A stretch of 5,780 nt of DNA from Actinomycetota bacterium. Lineage in GTDB: Bacteria > Actinomycetota > Acidimicrobiia > Acidimicrobiales > Microtrichaceae. A program made the position numbers and the translations under genes. Positions 5,376 to 5,780 of this stretch are shown here, piece after piece. Position 1 is the first letter of the stretch. Every line of letters starts with the position of its first letter. The stretch lies in contig JAFDWA010000126.1 in the NCBI GenBank assembly GCA_018268735.1, forward strand, positions 1 through 5,780. The letters are read 5' to 3'. The notes under the pieces were generated by a model. It saw nothing but the letters and a program-made list of their open reading frames with translations, made no database searches and had not been told where the DNA came from.

Positions 5376-5780
5376 TCAGCTGCGGATGGCCCGTGGGAGC
5401 CCGAGGCCGAACATCGCGATCAGGTCGCGCTGGATCTCGTTGGTGCCGCCGCCGAAGGTCAGGATCAGCAGGCTCCGGTAGTTCATCTCCAGACGCCCCT
5501 TCAGCACGGCGCCGACCGAGTGCCGCTCCAGGTATGCCGCCGGGCCGAGGACCTCCATGAGGAGCCGGAACGCCTCCAGGTAGAACTCGGTGCCGAACGT
5601 CTTGATGACCGAGGCGTCTGCGACGTCGAGGTGTCCCTCGGTGGCGGTCCACGCGACCTTCCAGTTGATGAGCCGGAGGAACTCGAGCCCGGCGTGCACC
5701 CGTGCCAGGTTGAGCCGGACCCACTCGTGGTCGATCGGCCGGGTGCCGTCGGTGTTCGTGGTCTCCTGCGCCCAACGGCG
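5376..5780 (-). CDS. Acyl-CoA dehydrogenase, FadE type, C-terminal part (cut by window edge)
   Basis: The last 134 residues of a second acyl-CoA dehydrogenase; the frame runs open through the right edge, so an internal GTG at 5699 is not its start. The fragment is the C-terminal helical domain: a helix region with LNLARVHAGLEFLRLINWKV, then SVIKTFGTEF, and the motif FGGGTNEIQRDLIA near the end, which matches the conserved segment of the larger FadE-type subunits. The SCAD-type catalytic Glu of 'EGTnEIq' is Gly here too; any alternative catalytic Glu would lie outside the window. Full-length relatives are about 380-400 residues. The stop at 5376 is 37 bp before the start of the second dehydrogenase, so the two are almost certainly one operon and probably one enzyme. 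Confidence 0.92.
   Translation of the reverse strand, partial: RRWAQETTNTDGTRPIDHEWVRLNLARVHAGLEFLRLINWKVAWTATEGHLDVADASVIKTFGTEFYLEAFRLLMEVLGPAAYLERHSVGAVLKGRLEMNYRSLLILTFGGGTNEIQRDLIAMFGLGLPRAIRS

Noticed and set aside
4214..5560. Long open frame on the plus strand (448 codons) antisense to the acyl-CoA dehydrogenase genes
   Set aside because: Composition is Arg-rich and low in complexity, with no motif; the minus strand carries clear dehydrogenase sequence throughout.

Overview
The window is very GC-rich and the genes are tightly packed. The gene content is a paired acyl-CoA dehydrogenase operon of the FadE type, a UspA protein, an EcsC-like protein and GTG starts with TAnnnT-type -10 boxes. 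This points to a high-GC actinobacterium. A member of the Acidimicrobiia is a reasonable guess, but no marker gene here settles it. No RNA gene, CRISPR array, insertion sequence or phage gene was seen.

Layout, left to right. (1) Positions 1-710, minus strand: N-terminal half of an NAD(P)-dependent aldehyde dehydrogenase, cut by the window edge. (2) 738-1544, minus: an EcsC-family-like protein, 27 bp upstream of the aldehyde dehydrogenase and probably on the same transcript. A -10-like box 7 nt before its GTG suggests a leaderless start. (3) 1675-1722: a long stem-loop that pairs fully only as minus-strand RNA, probably the terminator of the next gene. (4) 1748-2068, minus: an unrecognised 106-residue protein with two basic ends and an acidic middle, preceded by a strong Shine-Dalgarno site. 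(5) 2069-2377: 309 bp without a gene, holding a candidate promoter, a small hairpin and an imperfect direct repeat. (6) 2378-2830, minus: universal stress protein (UspA family) with an intact nucleotide-binding motif. (7) 2831-3073: divergent intergenic region with two dyad-symmetric sequences. (8) 3074-4189, plus: a GT61-like glycosyltransferase whose start and stop codons both lie inside short tandem repeats. (9) 4232-5338 and 5376-5780, minus: two adjacent acyl-CoA dehydrogenase genes, the upstream one cut by the right edge.

How the genes relate: the two acyl-CoA dehydrogenases probably work together as subunits of one enzyme in fatty acyl-CoA or sterol side-chain beta-oxidation, by analogy with mycobacterial FadE pairs. 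The EcsC-like protein and aldehyde dehydrogenase look co-transcribed, but their functional link is unclear. The UspA protein, the 106-residue protein and the glycosyltransferase look like separate units. I see no convincing undescribed multi-gene system. The most unusual sequence signals are the repeat-bounded glycosyltransferase gene, with its duplicated ribosome-binding-site/start unit, and the strand-specific hairpin at 1675-1722.
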